Part shown: in pieces, positions 24,878-32,049 of the stretch | Numbering within the stretch: the first letter of the stretch is position 1 | How the letters are laid out: each line of letters begins with the position of its first letter | Assembly: GCA_016870195.1 (NCBI GenBank) | Contig: VGCC01000005.1 | Location: forward strand, 83,126 to 115,174 | DNA from: Actinomycetota bacterium | GTDB taxonomy: Bacteria > Actinomycetota > Actinomycetes > S36-B12 | Length of the DNA: 32,049 nt | Direction of reading: 5' to 3' | Translations under genes and position numbers: made by a program | Notes under the pieces: model-generated | What the model saw: only the letters and a program-made list of their open reading frames with translations | Databases searched by the model: none | What the model was told of the DNA's origin: nothing

Positions 24878-26502
24878 CCCCTTTCGCGACGCTCGAGGAA
24901 GGCGCGAAGGGAATGCCGGGTGGGGCCATCCAGAGTGGGGTCGTCCCAGACGCCTGCGGCAATGTCCTTCTCGATTCCCTGCGCAACGACCTTCCCGAAT
25001 TCCACTCCCCATTGATCGAAGGAGTTGATTCCCCACACGGCACCCTGGACGAAGACCATGTGCTCATAGAGGGAGATCAGCGCGCCGAGGGAGCGGGGTG
25101 TGAGCGCCCCAGTCATCATCATCATGACCGGGGTGTTCCCCGCCATCACTCGATGCGCAACCAGATCTGCTGAGCCGTCGTGGACCTCATCCGCGGAACG
25201 GCCCATGCTTAAGACGGAAGCTTGCGCGAGGGCATTCGCGACGAGGATGTCGTGCATCAGTAGCTCCGAGCCATCTGGTCGGGCAATCACGATAATGTCG
25301 CACGCCACGGTGGACGTCCCTTGGTGCAGGAGTTGGTAGAAGGAGTGTTGGCCGTTGGTTCCAGGTTCGCCCCAGTAAATCGGGCTGGTCGGATAGCTCA
25401 CGGGGTGACCGTCGCGGCGAACGGACTTGCCGTTGCTCTCCATCGTCAGTTGTTGGAGGTACGCCGGGAATCGCGCGAGACGCTGGGAGTAGGGCAGAAC
25501 GGCCACTGACTCGATGCCCAGGAAGTCTCGATTCCAGATTCCACAGAGCGCCATCACGACAGGAACATTTCTCTCGGGAGGTGCTGACAGAAAATGCTGA
25601 TCCATGTCCCGGAAGCCGCGCAGCATGTCGCGGAACTGTGCTGGGCCCAAAGCGATCATGAGGCTTAGACCGATCGCCGAATCAACGGAGTAGCGACCAC
25701 CTACCCACTCCCAGAATCCCACCACGGATTCACGCGGAATTCCGAATTCTTGTGCGGCGGGGATGTTCGTCGACACTGCGAGGAAGTGCGTGGCGACCGA
25801 GGTAGGACCAAGGGTATGGGTCAGCCACTCACGGGCCTGGAGCGCGTTACTAATCGTCTCCCGAGTGGTGAACGTCTTCGACGACACGATTACCAAGGTC
25901 GATTCCGGATCGCATGCGCTGAGCGCGTCGTGGATGTCGACCGGGTCTACGTTCGAGACGAACACGCAGGTGATCCGAGGATCTCGGAATGCACCCAAAG
26001 CCTGGTAGATCATCGCGGGGCCGAGGTCGGATCCACCTATTCCGATGTTGATCACGTGGGAGATGCGCTTGCCCGTGGAGCCCAGCCACCGCCCATCCCT
26101 GACGCGATCGCTGATCTCCGCCATGCGGTCAAACTCGGTCTGCACCGCGTTCACGACGTCGATGTCCCCGTCGCACCAGATGTCGCCAGGTTCGGCGCGC
26201 AACGCCATGTGGAGTGCGGCCCGATCCTCCGTCGTGTTGACGTGGTCACCGGTGCGCATCGCGTCACGATGAGCCAGGACATGTGTCTGTTCCGCCAGTG
26301 CAAGGAGTTGGTCGAAGACTTCCCGGGTGACCCGCTGCCGTGACGCATCTAGATTCCACTCCGCGGCATCGAACCGCAGGAAGTCTCGATTGGTACCCGC
26401 AATCTCTCGGAGGGACATTTGTCCCACGGTCGCGCTGAGCCCGCGCAGGGCCGTCCACGCGGGGGTGGTGGTTGGGTCGATGACTCGCGCGGCAGAGCTC
26501 AT
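24874..26502 (-). CDS. pgi: Glucose-6-phosphate isomerase
   Basis: 542 residues, the usual length. Interconverts glucose 6-phosphate and fructose 6-phosphate in glycolysis. The sugar isomerase fold shows NIGIGGSDLGP at 152-162, the phosphate loop VSSKTFTT at 206-213, VGGRYSVDSAIGL at 267-279, and the active-site residues Glu355 in MESNGKSV, His386 in GTNGQHSF and Lys504 in FDQWGVEFGK. ATG at 26502 follows the mshC stop by 30 bases and has GGGAGG eight bases upstream as ribosome binding site, so it is probably the last gene of the phosphatase-DUF3090-SCO1664-mshC unit. Its end overlaps the PAC2 gene tail to tail. Confidence 0.97.
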   Translation of the reverse strand: MSSAARVIDPTTTPAWTALRGLSATVGQMSLREIAGTNRDFLRFDAAEWNLDASRQRVTREVFDQLLALAEQTHVLAHRDAMRTGDHVNTTEDRAALHMALRAEPGDIWCDGDIDVVNAVQTEFDRMAEISDRVRDGRWLGSTGKRISHVINIGIGGSDLGPAMIYQALGAFRDPRITCVFVSNVDPVDIHDALSACDPESTLVIVSSKTFTTRETISNALQAREWLTHTLGPTSVATHFLAVSTNIPAAQEFGIPRESVVGFWEWVGGRYSVDSAIGLSLMIALGPAQFRDMLRGFRDMDQHFLSAPPERNVPVVMALCGIWNRDFLGIESVAVLPYSQRLARFPAYLQQLTMESNGKSVRRDGHPVSYPTSPIYWGEPGTNGQHSFYQLLHQGTSTVACDIIVIARPDGSELLMHDILVANALAQASVLSMGRSADEVHDGSADLVAHRVMAGNTPVMMMMTGALTPRSLGALISLYEHMVFVQGAVWGINSFDQWGVEFGKVVAQGIEKDIAAGVWDDPTLDGPTRHSLRAFLERRERG

Positions 26503-26532
26503 GTCCCTAGCCTCCCATCGAGATGCAGCCGG

Positions 26533-27750
26533 CTAGTGAAGTTGGACGCCGAGGAGTGCATCCACCATGCGGGCCATGAGGTTCGGGGCTCCAGAGTCGG
26601 TCCCGTCACGGTGTACCCACGCGTCGATGGCATCGATTGCCGCTGGCGTCGCGAGGTCGTCCGCGAGGGCGGCGCGAACGGCCTCGAGAAGCGGCTCGGC
26701 AGGGCTAGCAGCCGAGCGACTGGCGGCAGCGCGCCACGCGTCCACGCGTGTGCGCGCACCTTCGAGACCCTGCGGGGTCCAGGCCCAATCACTCCTGTAA
26801 TGGTGGGCCAGCAGCGCGAGTCGAAGTGCCATGGGGTCCACGCCGTCGGAGCGTAGGGCGGCAACGAACACCAGGTTTCCTCGGGACTTGCTCATCTTGT
26901 GCCCCTGCCAACTCACCATGCCCGAATGCACGAAGAGGCGCGCGAACGCCTCCTGACCGGTGACTCTTAGCGCCTCGGCTGCACCCATCTCATGATGCGG
27001 GAAGGCAAGGTCGCTCCCTCCGCCTTGGACGTCGATGGGAACTCCCAGGTAGTCCACTGCGATGGCGGCGCACTCGATATGCCAGCCGGGCCTCCCGGGT
27101 CCGAGAGTCGACTCCCAGAAGGGCTCTCCCGGACGAGCGGCCTGCCACACCAGGCAGTCCAGCGGATCCTGCTTTACCGGGCGATCGGGATCCCCGCCTC
27201 TCTCGGCGAAGATCACACGCATCCTGTCATCATCGAGGCCGGCCACCGAGCCGAAACTCGGTTCGCTGCGAACCCGAAAGTACAGGTCGTCATCGACGCG
27301 ATAGACCTCGCCCGATTCGAGCAGGCGCTCCACATATGTCACGACGGAGGGAATCGACTCGACAGCACCCACGTAGTGATCCGGGGGGATCACTCGAAGC
27401 GCGGACATGTCCTCACGGAATAGCTCGGTCTCCCTATCCGCGATCGCGCGCCAGTCCTGACCGGTCTCCGACGCCCGAACCAGAAGCGGGTCATCGATAT
27501 CCGTGACGTTCTGGACGTAGCGCACGGTGTGTCCGGAATCACGCCAGACACGATTGATGAGATCGAATGCCACGTAGGTGTTCGCGTGGCCGATATGTGT
27601 GGCGTCGTAGGGGGTGATTCCGCACACATACATGGACGCGTCGAGGGCAGGAGCGCTGTCGACCTTCGTTCGCGTCGACGTGTCGAAGAGTTGGAGACGG
27701 CCCCCCTGTCCCGGCAGATGGGGAATAGTCGGTGCGGCCCAACTCTTCAC
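26533..27750 (-). CDS. mshC: Cysteine:glucosaminyl inositol ligase (mycothiol synthesis)
   Basis: 405 residues, close to the roughly 410 of MshC enzymes. Adenylates cysteine and joins it to 1-D-myo-inosityl 2-amino-2-deoxy-glucopyranoside, the ligase step of mycothiol synthesis. It is related to cysteinyl-tRNA synthetase but stops before the anticodon-binding domains. The class I motifs are THIGHANTY (HIGH at 52-55) and KMSKSRGN at 285-292. Zinc ligands are visible as Cys43 in [15 protein letters not shown], Cys227 in GWHIECAAI and His252 in FPHHEMG. The N-terminal [12 protein letters not shown] is the typical MshC opening and separates it from CysS. The GTG start at 27750 has TACCCT and six bases in front, inside the 18-base gap after the SCO1664 gene. 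Confidence 0.95.
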   Translation of the reverse strand: MKSWAAPTIPHLPGQGGRLQLFDTSTRTKVDSAPALDASMYVCGITPYDATHIGHANTYVAFDLINRVWRDSGHTVRYVQNVTDIDDPLLVRASETGQDWRAIADRETELFREDMSALRVIPPDHYVGAVESIPSVVTYVERLLESGEVYRVDDDLYFRVRSEPSFGSVAGLDDDRMRVIFAERGGDPDRPVKQDPLDCLVWQAARPGEPFWESTLGPGRPGWHIECAAIAVDYLGVPIDVQGGGSDLAFPHHEMGAAEALRVTGQEAFARLFVHSGMVSWQGHKMSKSRGNLVFVAALRSDGVDPMALRLALLAHHYRSDWAWTPQGLEGARTRVDAWRAAASRSAASPAEPLLEAVRAALADDLATPAAIDAIDAWVHRDGTDSGAPNLMARMVDALLGVQLH

Positions 27751-27756
27751 CGGGGA

Positions 27757-27762
27757 AGGGTA
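27757..27762 (-). promoter_or_regulatory. -10 element for leaderless mshC transcript
   Basis: TACCCT on the minus strand, then TCCCCG, then the mshC GTG. It lies wholly within the 18-base intergenic gap, so mshC-pgi could be transcribed apart from the upstream trio. Confidence 0.58.
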
Positions 27763-27768
27763 GCGACG

Positions 27769-28539
27769 TTAGAAGACCGGCCAGGGAATCGCCGGCCACT
27801 CCTCCGAGGGCTCCGGGAAGCTCCCGGCCTTGAGGAGTGCATCCACTCTGGCGCGAAGTGCACGCGATTCCTCGGTCGAGAGCCACCGATCGACGTCCGG
27901 GACGACGTCACCCAAGGTCCGGCGAAGGGCACGAAGGTCCAGGGCGATGTCCGCCGGCAGCGATTCGCCTGCCCAACCCCAGAGCACGGTGCGCAACCTA
28001 TTCTCCGGATGAAACGCCACACCGTGGTCCACTGCGCGAACCACACCGCCAGGAAGCGTGAGGATATGTCCCCCCTTCCGATCGCCGTTGTTGATGATTG
28101 CATCGAGGATGCTGAGCCGTTGGAGTGTGTCGATATCCGCGTGCGCAAGTGCGACCGGACTTCCCGATGGGTCGCGTGCCTCGACCACGACTCGCCATCC
28201 GGTCGGAACATCGTCGAGGGGAGTCACGGTGACGATCTCACCGATCGACGATTCCTCACACCATTCTTGAACCATTCCAGCACCGGCGGGCCCGACCGCG
28301 CGCCACAGGGTCAGAGGGATGAATTCCCACCCCAGCAGTCGATCCACTTCGAATGCCGCGATCTCCCTCCCGGCCAGCGATCCCGCTGGAAAGTCCCAGA
28401 GCGGGCGCTCCCCCGCAACCGGCTTATACACGCAGCGCCGTCCGTCGACCGTGCACAGAAGCGTTGCATTGCTAGCGTCGACAAGGCGCCCCTCGACGAC
28501 AAGTTCCGCTTCGGCGAGCGCGGCGGCGAAAGACGTCAC
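27769..28539 (-). CDS. SCO1664 family protein, PI3/4-kinase-like fold
   Basis: 256 residues, belonging to an actinobacterial family of unknown function that usually lies beside mshC. Kinase-like features can be seen: Lys39 in CVYKPVAGERPLWDFP in the position of the ATP-binding lysine, Glu59 in AGREIAAFE, a catalytic-loop-like LDAIINNGDRKGGHIL (Asp146, Asn151, Asp153, His158), and Asp171 in RAVDHGVAFH in the position of the metal-binding DxG. These resemble PI3/4-kinase and HipA-type folds; activity and substrate are unknown. GTG at 28539 overlaps the DUF3090 stop as GTGA and leads into TSFAAALAEAELVVEGRL. A longer reading into DUF3090 is rejected because it has no family similarity. Confidence 0.87.
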   Translation of the reverse strand: MTSFAAALAEAELVVEGRLVDASNATLLCTVDGRRCVYKPVAGERPLWDFPAGSLAGREIAAFEVDRLLGWEFIPLTLWRAVGPAGAGMVQEWCEESSIGEIVTVTPLDDVPTGWRVVVEARDPSGSPVALAHADIDTLQRLSILDAIINNGDRKGGHILTLPGGVVRAVDHGVAFHPENRLRTVLWGWAGESLPADIALDLRALRRTLGDVVPDVDRWLSTEESRALRARVDALLKAGSFPEPSEEWPAIPWPVF

Positions 28540-29108
28540 GGAAGTTCGCGGCGCCGGTAGCCGTTCGCTCGTGGGCAGATGTGACCGGCCGGATCCAGGG
28601 GCTGTTGGCAGAACGGACATGGCGGGCGTCCAGCATCGACGACGGCGCGCGCCCTCTGGGCAAACGCCCGCGCGTAACTCGGCGATACCCACACGCGCAA
28701 GGTGTCCGGCCCATCCTCATCGTCGTCGGCGAGTTCCGGAACATCCTCACCTTCCGCCGCGATGGCGTGTGCCTCGATGACCACTTGGCGTACGGAGTCA
28801 TCCCAGCCGAGGGCCATGGCACCCACGCGGAACTCCTCGGTCAGGGGCACATCAAGTGGTTCGTTGTCGAGCATCGATCCCGGGCCGCTGTCTGGGATCT
28901 CATTACCAAGGTCTCGAGTCGCAACCACCTCGTCGAGGAGCTGGTCAACACGCTCGGCAAGCACCGACGCTTGCTGCTTCTCGAAGGCAACCGAGACGAG
29001 CTCGGAGCCCTGCCGAACCTGCAGATAAAAGGTGCGCTCCCCGGGCATCCCCACGGTGCCCACAACGAAGCGGTCGGGGAGGCGGAATTGGAGAATTCGA
29101 CGAGTCAC
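28536..29108 (-). CDS. DUF3090 family protein
   Basis: 190 residues, actinobacterial DUF3090 family of unknown function. The N-terminus RRILQFRLPDRFVVGTVG and the RTFYLQVRQGSELVSVAFEK strand pair are typical. A central acidic stretch (EGEDVPELADDDEDGPD) precedes a conserved RVWVSPSYARAFAQRA helix. The C-terminus has a zinc-ribbon-like CPFCQQPLDPAGHICPRANGY, with Cys in CPFC and a third Cys in HICP; the His before it could be the fourth ligand. GTG at 29108 overlaps the phosphatase stop as GTGA, and its own stop overlaps the SCO1664 start in the same way, so the three are translationally chained. Function is unknown. Confidence 0.88.
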   Translation of the reverse strand: MTRRILQFRLPDRFVVGTVGMPGERTFYLQVRQGSELVSVAFEKQQASVLAERVDQLLDEVVATRDLGNEIPDSGPGSMLDNEPLDVPLTEEFRVGAMALGWDDSVRQVVIEAHAIAAEGEDVPELADDDEDGPDTLRVWVSPSYARAFAQRARAVVDAGRPPCPFCQQPLDPAGHICPRANGYRRRELP

Positions 29109-29809
29109 GGGCCCGCACCTCCACCAACCGCGGCATCCGACGATGTTGCGTCCGGTCGATCGGACAACCTCGGGATGATCTCCCCCAGGGCCTCGGTCGA
29201 CGCATTGGTCCGGATGACGAATGGCCTCAGCGGTGTGTAGTGAATGACTGAGATCGATGCGGGGTCGACGTGGATTCGCTGGAACTGGTCCAAATGCATA
29301 CCAAGGGCGTCTGCAAGCACAGCCTTGATCACATCACCATGTGACACCACGACGTACACAGCAGCATCACCAAAATTCACGTTCCACTCGCGGATGGCAG
29401 ATGTGGCGCGGTGCTGCATTTCCAACATCGCCTCGCCCTCGCGACCCGGGAACGTCACCGAACTTGGATGGGCCTGAACCGCGCCCCAGAGTGGATCGGA
29501 GGAAAGGTCCGACAGTGACTTTCCGGTCCAGTCTCCATACCGACACTCTCCGACTCGCGGATCCACATGGAATGCCGGTTCATGACCGGCTGCACGCTGC
29601 GCGGCCAGGATTGCCTCTGCGGTTTGCTGCGTGCGGTCGAGTGGAGACGTGACGACTCCCGAGAGCGCCACACCGGCAAGTGCTGAACCCACGCGCTGCA
29701 CCTGCTTCTCCCCGTCCGAATCCAGGAAGACCCCAGGGCTCCAGCCGGCCAGAATTCCGGAAGAGTTCGCTGTAGTGCGGCCATGCCGCACGAGCACCAC
29801 TGTCGACAC
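29105..29809 (-). CDS. Histidine phosphatase family protein (MSMEG_4193-like)
   Basis: 234 residues (from GTG 29809). Phosphoglycerate-mutase-like fold with the nucleophilic His9 in VLVRHGRTTAN, Arg59 in SPLDRTQQTA, acid/base Glu88 in GECRYGDWTGKSL, and the second catalytic His157 in VVSHGDVIKAVL. It matches the family found beside DUF3090 in mycobacteria and Streptomyces (Rv2135c, MSMEG_4193); the substrate is not known. In-frame starts exist at 29836 and 29830 (the latter after a G-rich stretch), but GTG at 29809 is preferred: similarity begins there and TACAGT plus six bases stands in front, giving a leaderless message. It heads the minus-strand unit towards mshC and is divergent from corA. 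Confidence 0.9.
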   Translation of the reverse strand: MSTVVLVRHGRTTANSSGILAGWSPGVFLDSDGEKQVQRVGSALAGVALSGVVTSPLDRTQQTAEAILAAQRAAGHEPAFHVDPRVGECRYGDWTGKSLSDLSSDPLWGAVQAHPSSVTFPGREGEAMLEMQHRATSAIREWNVNFGDAAVYVVVSHGDVIKAVLADALGMHLDQFQRIHVDPASISVIHYTPLRPFVIRTNASTEALGEIIPRLSDRPDATSSDAAVGGGAGP

Positions 29810-29815
29810 GACGCA

Positions 29816-29821
29816 ACTGTA
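29816..29821 (-). promoter_or_regulatory. -10 element for leaderless phosphatase transcript
   Basis: TACAGT on the minus strand, then TGCGTC, then GTG at 29809. It would drive the phosphatase-DUF3090-SCO1664 chain. If the true start is 29830 the motif would lie inside the gene and this call would fall. Confidence 0.5.
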
Positions 29822-29871
29822 GATGCGCATCGACACCCCCGCCCGTGAGGCGAGGTTTCGTTCGCAACGGG

Positions 29872-29877
29872 CAGAAT
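29872..29877 (+). promoter_or_regulatory. -10-like element for leaderless corA transcript
   Basis: CAGAAT on the plus strand, then GCTCCC, then GTG at 29884. It keeps the A at position 2 and T at position 6 of the -10 consensus and the same six-base spacing, but lacks the first T. Confidence 0.42.
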
Positions 29878-29883
29878 GCTCCC

Positions 29884-30912
29884 GTGATCAGCAGCATCGG
29901 CACCTACTCCCCCGCCGGCTGCCTGTCGGACTCGACGATTCGACACGTGCCCTCGGGGGATGACCTCGTTGGTCTGGGGGTGGTGTCGAGGATCCAAGAC
30001 TCCCTCGGTGGTCTCGACAACGCGAATTCGTTTGTCTGGGTGGATGTGGTGAGTCCGACAAGGCCTGAGCTGATGCTGGTGGCCGACCTCTTCCACCTCG
30101 AAGCACTTCAAGTCGAAGATGCCTCCAATCCACATCAGCGAGCGAAATTCGATGTCGATGAATCGGGTGCTCTCTTCGCCCTGTTCAAGGTGCTCGATTA
30201 CGAAGAGGCGACGAGTGGCGTCGCGACTGGGCAGATCTCAGTATTCGTCGGTCCTCGCTATGCAGTGACCGTTCGCCAAGGGGGATCGCGGGACATTGCT
30301 GGTGTCCGGGAGCGGATCGAAGGCAGCGAGATCTTGCGCAGCCACGGATCGGTGTCAATTCTCTATGCGGTGCTGGACTTCGTCGTTGATGGCTATTTGG
30401 CCGTTATGGACGAGGTGGGGAACGACGTTGATGAGATAGAGACACAAGTGTTTTCTTCCATGCCCGTGTCCCAGTTGACCCGGCGGATCTACGAGCTGAA
30501 GCGGGAGAACATGGAGGTGCGACGAGCGGTGAGCCCGTTGGTTCCAGCGGCGCATCGCTTTGCCTCGGAATCAGCCCCGGAAGTTCCCGAAGACCTCCGC
30601 CCCTACTTCCGAGACATTCGTGAACACATCCTTCGCGTGGATGAGAGCGTGGACACCATCGACAATCTTCTGCTCACAATGCTGATGGCGTCAACCGCTC
30701 TACAGGACCTTCAACAGAACAAGGACATGCGCAAGATTTCCGCGTATGCGGCGATGGGGGTCGTGCCCACGGTCATTGCCGGTATTTATGGCATGAACTT
30801 CTCCCACATGCCGGAACTGGACTGGGAGTTCGGGTACCCGTTGGCTCTCGGCCTCATGGGCCTGGTGGTGCTGCTGCTGTACCGAGCGTTCAAGAAGTCC
30901 GGTTGGCTTTAG
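29884..30912 (+). CDS. corA: CorA family magnesium/cobalt transport protein
   Basis: 342 residues. Large cytoplasmic N-terminal domain with FVWVDVVSPTRPEL, LFHLEALQVEDAS and VGPRYAVTVRQG, then a long helix, then two C-terminal membrane segments. The first membrane segment ends in the signature YGMNF (GMN loop), followed by the periplasmic loop HMPELDWEFGYP. The C-terminus FKKSGWL matches the K/RxxWL end of actinobacterial CorA (Rv1239c-like). It forms a pentameric Mg2+ channel. GTG at 29884 is chosen because similarity starts near ISSIGTYSPAG; GTG at 29845 would add 13 residues. It is divergent from the phosphatase gene and overlaps the uppP stop by four bases. Confidence 0.94.
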   Translation: MISSIGTYSPAGCLSDSTIRHVPSGDDLVGLGVVSRIQDSLGGLDNANSFVWVDVVSPTRPELMLVADLFHLEALQVEDASNPHQRAKFDVDESGALFALFKVLDYEEATSGVATGQISVFVGPRYAVTVRQGGSRDIAGVRERIEGSEILRSHGSVSILYAVLDFVVDGYLAVMDEVGNDVDEIETQVFSSMPVSQLTRRIYELKRENMEVRRAVSPLVPAAHRFASESAPEVPEDLRPYFRDIREHILRVDESVDTIDNLLLTMLMASTALQDLQQNKDMRKISAYAAMGVVPTVIAGIYGMNFSHMPELDWEFGYPLALGLMGLVVLLLYRAFKKSGWL

Positions 30913-31733
30913 GAGCTCACGACCCCGAGCGTTAGCAGGACGAGTACTGCAGAGCCAAGGACGACTCGGTAGATGACAAACGGCAAGAACGAGTGCGTGC
31001 TGATGTACCGCAGAAGCCACGTGATGACCGCGTAGCCGACGAGGAAACTGATTGTCGTCGCGGTGAGGGTTGGTCCCCATGCCACAGACGACGCCGCACC
31101 GATTTTGGACGCCTCATAGAAGCCGGCCCCGAGAACGGCCGGTATCGCGAGCAGGAACGAGTAGCGGGCCGCGGCCTCACGCGTGTACCCCAAGGCAAGA
31201 GCGGTCGTGATGGTTGCGCCCGATCGCGAGACCCCAGGGATGAGTGCAAGTGCCTGTCCGAAGCCCAGGATCACTCCGTCACGTGGAGTGATCCCGGACA
31301 GGGACCGCATTTTCGTCCCGTACCTATCGGCAAATCCCAGCACCAGTCCGAAAAGGATGAGGACGCTGGATACGAGCCACAGGTTTCGTGCCGCGGTTTC
31401 GATCTGTCGGGTGAAGGAGACACCGAGAACGACGATGGGGACTGTGCCGATGATGATGTACCACCCAAGTCGTGAATCGAACGTGCCTTTCCGGGTGCGG
31501 AGCGAGCGGAACCAGGCACTCAGGATGCGCAACAGGTCCTTGCGGAAGTAGACGATGACCGCCGCCTCTGTTCCGATTTGGATCACGGCAGTGAACGCCG
31601 CTCCGGGATCCCCCCAACCGAAGATCTTGGACACGATCAGCACGTGGGCGGAAGAGGAGATCGGGAGGAACTCCGTGAGTCCCTGGATGAGACCCAGGAC
31701 CACGGCTTCGAACCAGCCGATCGGATCGGCCAC
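30909..31733 (-). CDS. uppP: Undecaprenyl-diphosphatase UppP (BacA)
   Basis: 274 residues, integral membrane protein of about eight segments that dephosphorylates undecaprenyl diphosphate to recycle the cell-wall lipid carrier. Both family signatures are present: GLTEFLPISSSAH with Glu21 and His30, and PGVSRSGATI with Arg170. An internal repeat relation between the two halves is typical of the family. GTG at 31733 follows the LLM oxidoreductase stop with no gap (TGAGTG), so the two are cotranscribed. In M. tuberculosis uppP (Rv2136c) also neighbours the phosphatase gene; here corA lies between them on the other strand. Confidence 0.97.
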   Translation of the reverse strand: MADPIGWFEAVVLGLIQGLTEFLPISSSAHVLIVSKIFGWGDPGAAFTAVIQIGTEAAVIVYFRKDLLRILSAWFRSLRTRKGTFDSRLGWYIIIGTVPIVVLGVSFTRQIETAARNLWLVSSVLILFGLVLGFADRYGTKMRSLSGITPRDGVILGFGQALALIPGVSRSGATITTALALGYTREAAARYSFLLAIPAVLGAGFYEASKIGAASSVAWGPTLTATTISFLVGYAVITWLLRYISTHSFLPFVIYRVVLGSAVLVLLTLGVVSS

Positions 31734-32049
31734 TCAATCGGCCAATCCGGAGCTTTCCAGGGCGTCCGACATCAGCCTGAGGCTGGCCACGCGCTCGTCG
31801 AGGGTCCCTGCGTACGACGCGACCGTCAGCGTGGTTACCCCTGACTCCTGATACGCGGCGAGGCGATCGCGCACTCGGTCCGGGGGTCCGAGGAGGGATG
31901 TCCGGTCCAGGAACTCGAGGGGTACTGCCTCCGCGGCCCCCGCGTAGTCCTTGGCCAGATACTTGTCCTGGATTTCCGCGGCAGCTTGCTCGAATCCCAT
32001 CCTTGCCATCAGCTGGTTGTAGAAGTTCTTGTCCCGCGATCCCATTCCG
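31734..32049 (-). CDS. LLM-class (F420-dependent) oxidoreductase, C-terminal part
   Basis: Only the last 105 or so residues are in the window; the 5' end is beyond the right edge. The visible part (MGSRDKNFYNQLMARMG, then YLAKDYAGAAEAVP and RTSLLGPPDRVRDRLAAY, then GVTTLTV) matches the C-terminal region of luciferase-like monooxygenases of the actinobacterial Rv3520c-like F420-dependent group. The active site and cofactor pocket are not visible, so F420 rather than FMN use is inferred from the subfamily. It is directly upstream of uppP, stop touching start. Confidence 0.82.
   Translation of the reverse strand, partial: GMGSRDKNFYNQLMARMGFEQAAAEIQDKYLAKDYAGAAEAVPLEFLDRTSLLGPPDRVRDRLAAYQESGVTTLTVASYAGTLDERVASLRLMSDALESSGLAD

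Noticed and set aside
25113-25130. A run of CAT repeats in the minus-strand pgi gene.
   Set aside because: It encodes a short run of methionines within a conserved part of the enzyme. It is too short to be a meaningful repeat.
26509-26514. GAGGCT six bases before the pgi ATG as a leaderless -10.
   Set aside because: The first T is missing, and the overlapping GGGAGG is a good Shine-Dalgarno at normal distance, so a leadered message is the simpler reading.
1-32049. tRNA, rRNA, CRISPR array, insertion sequence, toxin-antitoxin or prophage genes.
   Set aside because: None seen on either strand. All intergenic gaps are under 100 bases and the genes are core actinobacterial functions, so there is no sign of an accessory island.

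Overview
The window is a GC-rich, almost gap-free stretch of an actinobacterial chromosome with 30 protein genes, two of them cut by the window ends. The lineage call rests on a complete Pup-proteasome locus (mpa, dop, pup, prcB, prcA, pafA), the mycothiol ligase mshC, the PafBC WYL regulators, a SCO1664/DUF3090/phosphatase trio next to mshC, and a probable F420-dependent LLM oxidoreductase. Gene order largely follows that of Mycobacterium tuberculosis from about Rv2089c to Rv2136c. I saw no rRNA, tRNA, CRISPR, insertion sequence, prophage or attachment site. No gene-free stretch reaches 100 bases; the longest are 87 bases (metH/PAC2) and 74 bases (phosphatase/corA).

Layout. 1-3714 (minus): pepQ-like Xaa-Pro peptidase, amidohydrolase, lnt (cut). 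3758-4687 (plus): a lone PolA-type 5'-3' exonuclease. 4669-19529 (minus): 15 same-strand genes in transcription order trmI, mpa, dop, pup, prcB, prcA, pafA, lipoprotein FKBP, cytosolic FKBP, pafB, pafC, tatA, tatC, lipid kinase, helY. 19562-20434 (plus): a RecB/AddB-type Fe-S nuclease. 20435-23944 (minus): metH. 24032-24877 (plus): PAC2-family protein. 24874-29809 (minus): histidine phosphatase, DUF3090, SCO1664 kinase-like protein, mshC, pgi. 29884-30912 (plus): corA. 30909-32049 (minus): LLM oxidoreductase (cut), uppP.

How the genes work together. Dop converts the Gln C-terminus of Pup to Glu, PafA ligates Pup to substrate lysines, Mpa recognises and unfolds pupylated proteins, and PrcA/PrcB degrade them. 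PafB/PafC, despite the name, are known as a DNA-damage transcription activator pair. The rest of the cluster is housekeeping: protein export (TatAC), RNA helicase, tRNA m1A58 methylation, proline isomerases, lipid phosphorylation, methionine synthesis, mycothiol synthesis, undecaprenyl phosphate recycling.

The strongest non-gene signal is a fixed promoter geometry. A -10 hexamer of form TANNNT ends exactly six bases before the start codon of nine genes (pepQ, helY, lipoprotein FKBP, pafA, pup, trmI, recB-like, mshC, phosphatase), with a close variant before corA. This is the signature of leaderless transcripts. It suggests that the apparent 15-gene operon is really several independently initiated units. 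Three further genes (mpa, PAC2, tatA) show a TANNNT followed by a short leader with a Shine-Dalgarno-like sequence. These are readings by eye and have not been tested computationally.
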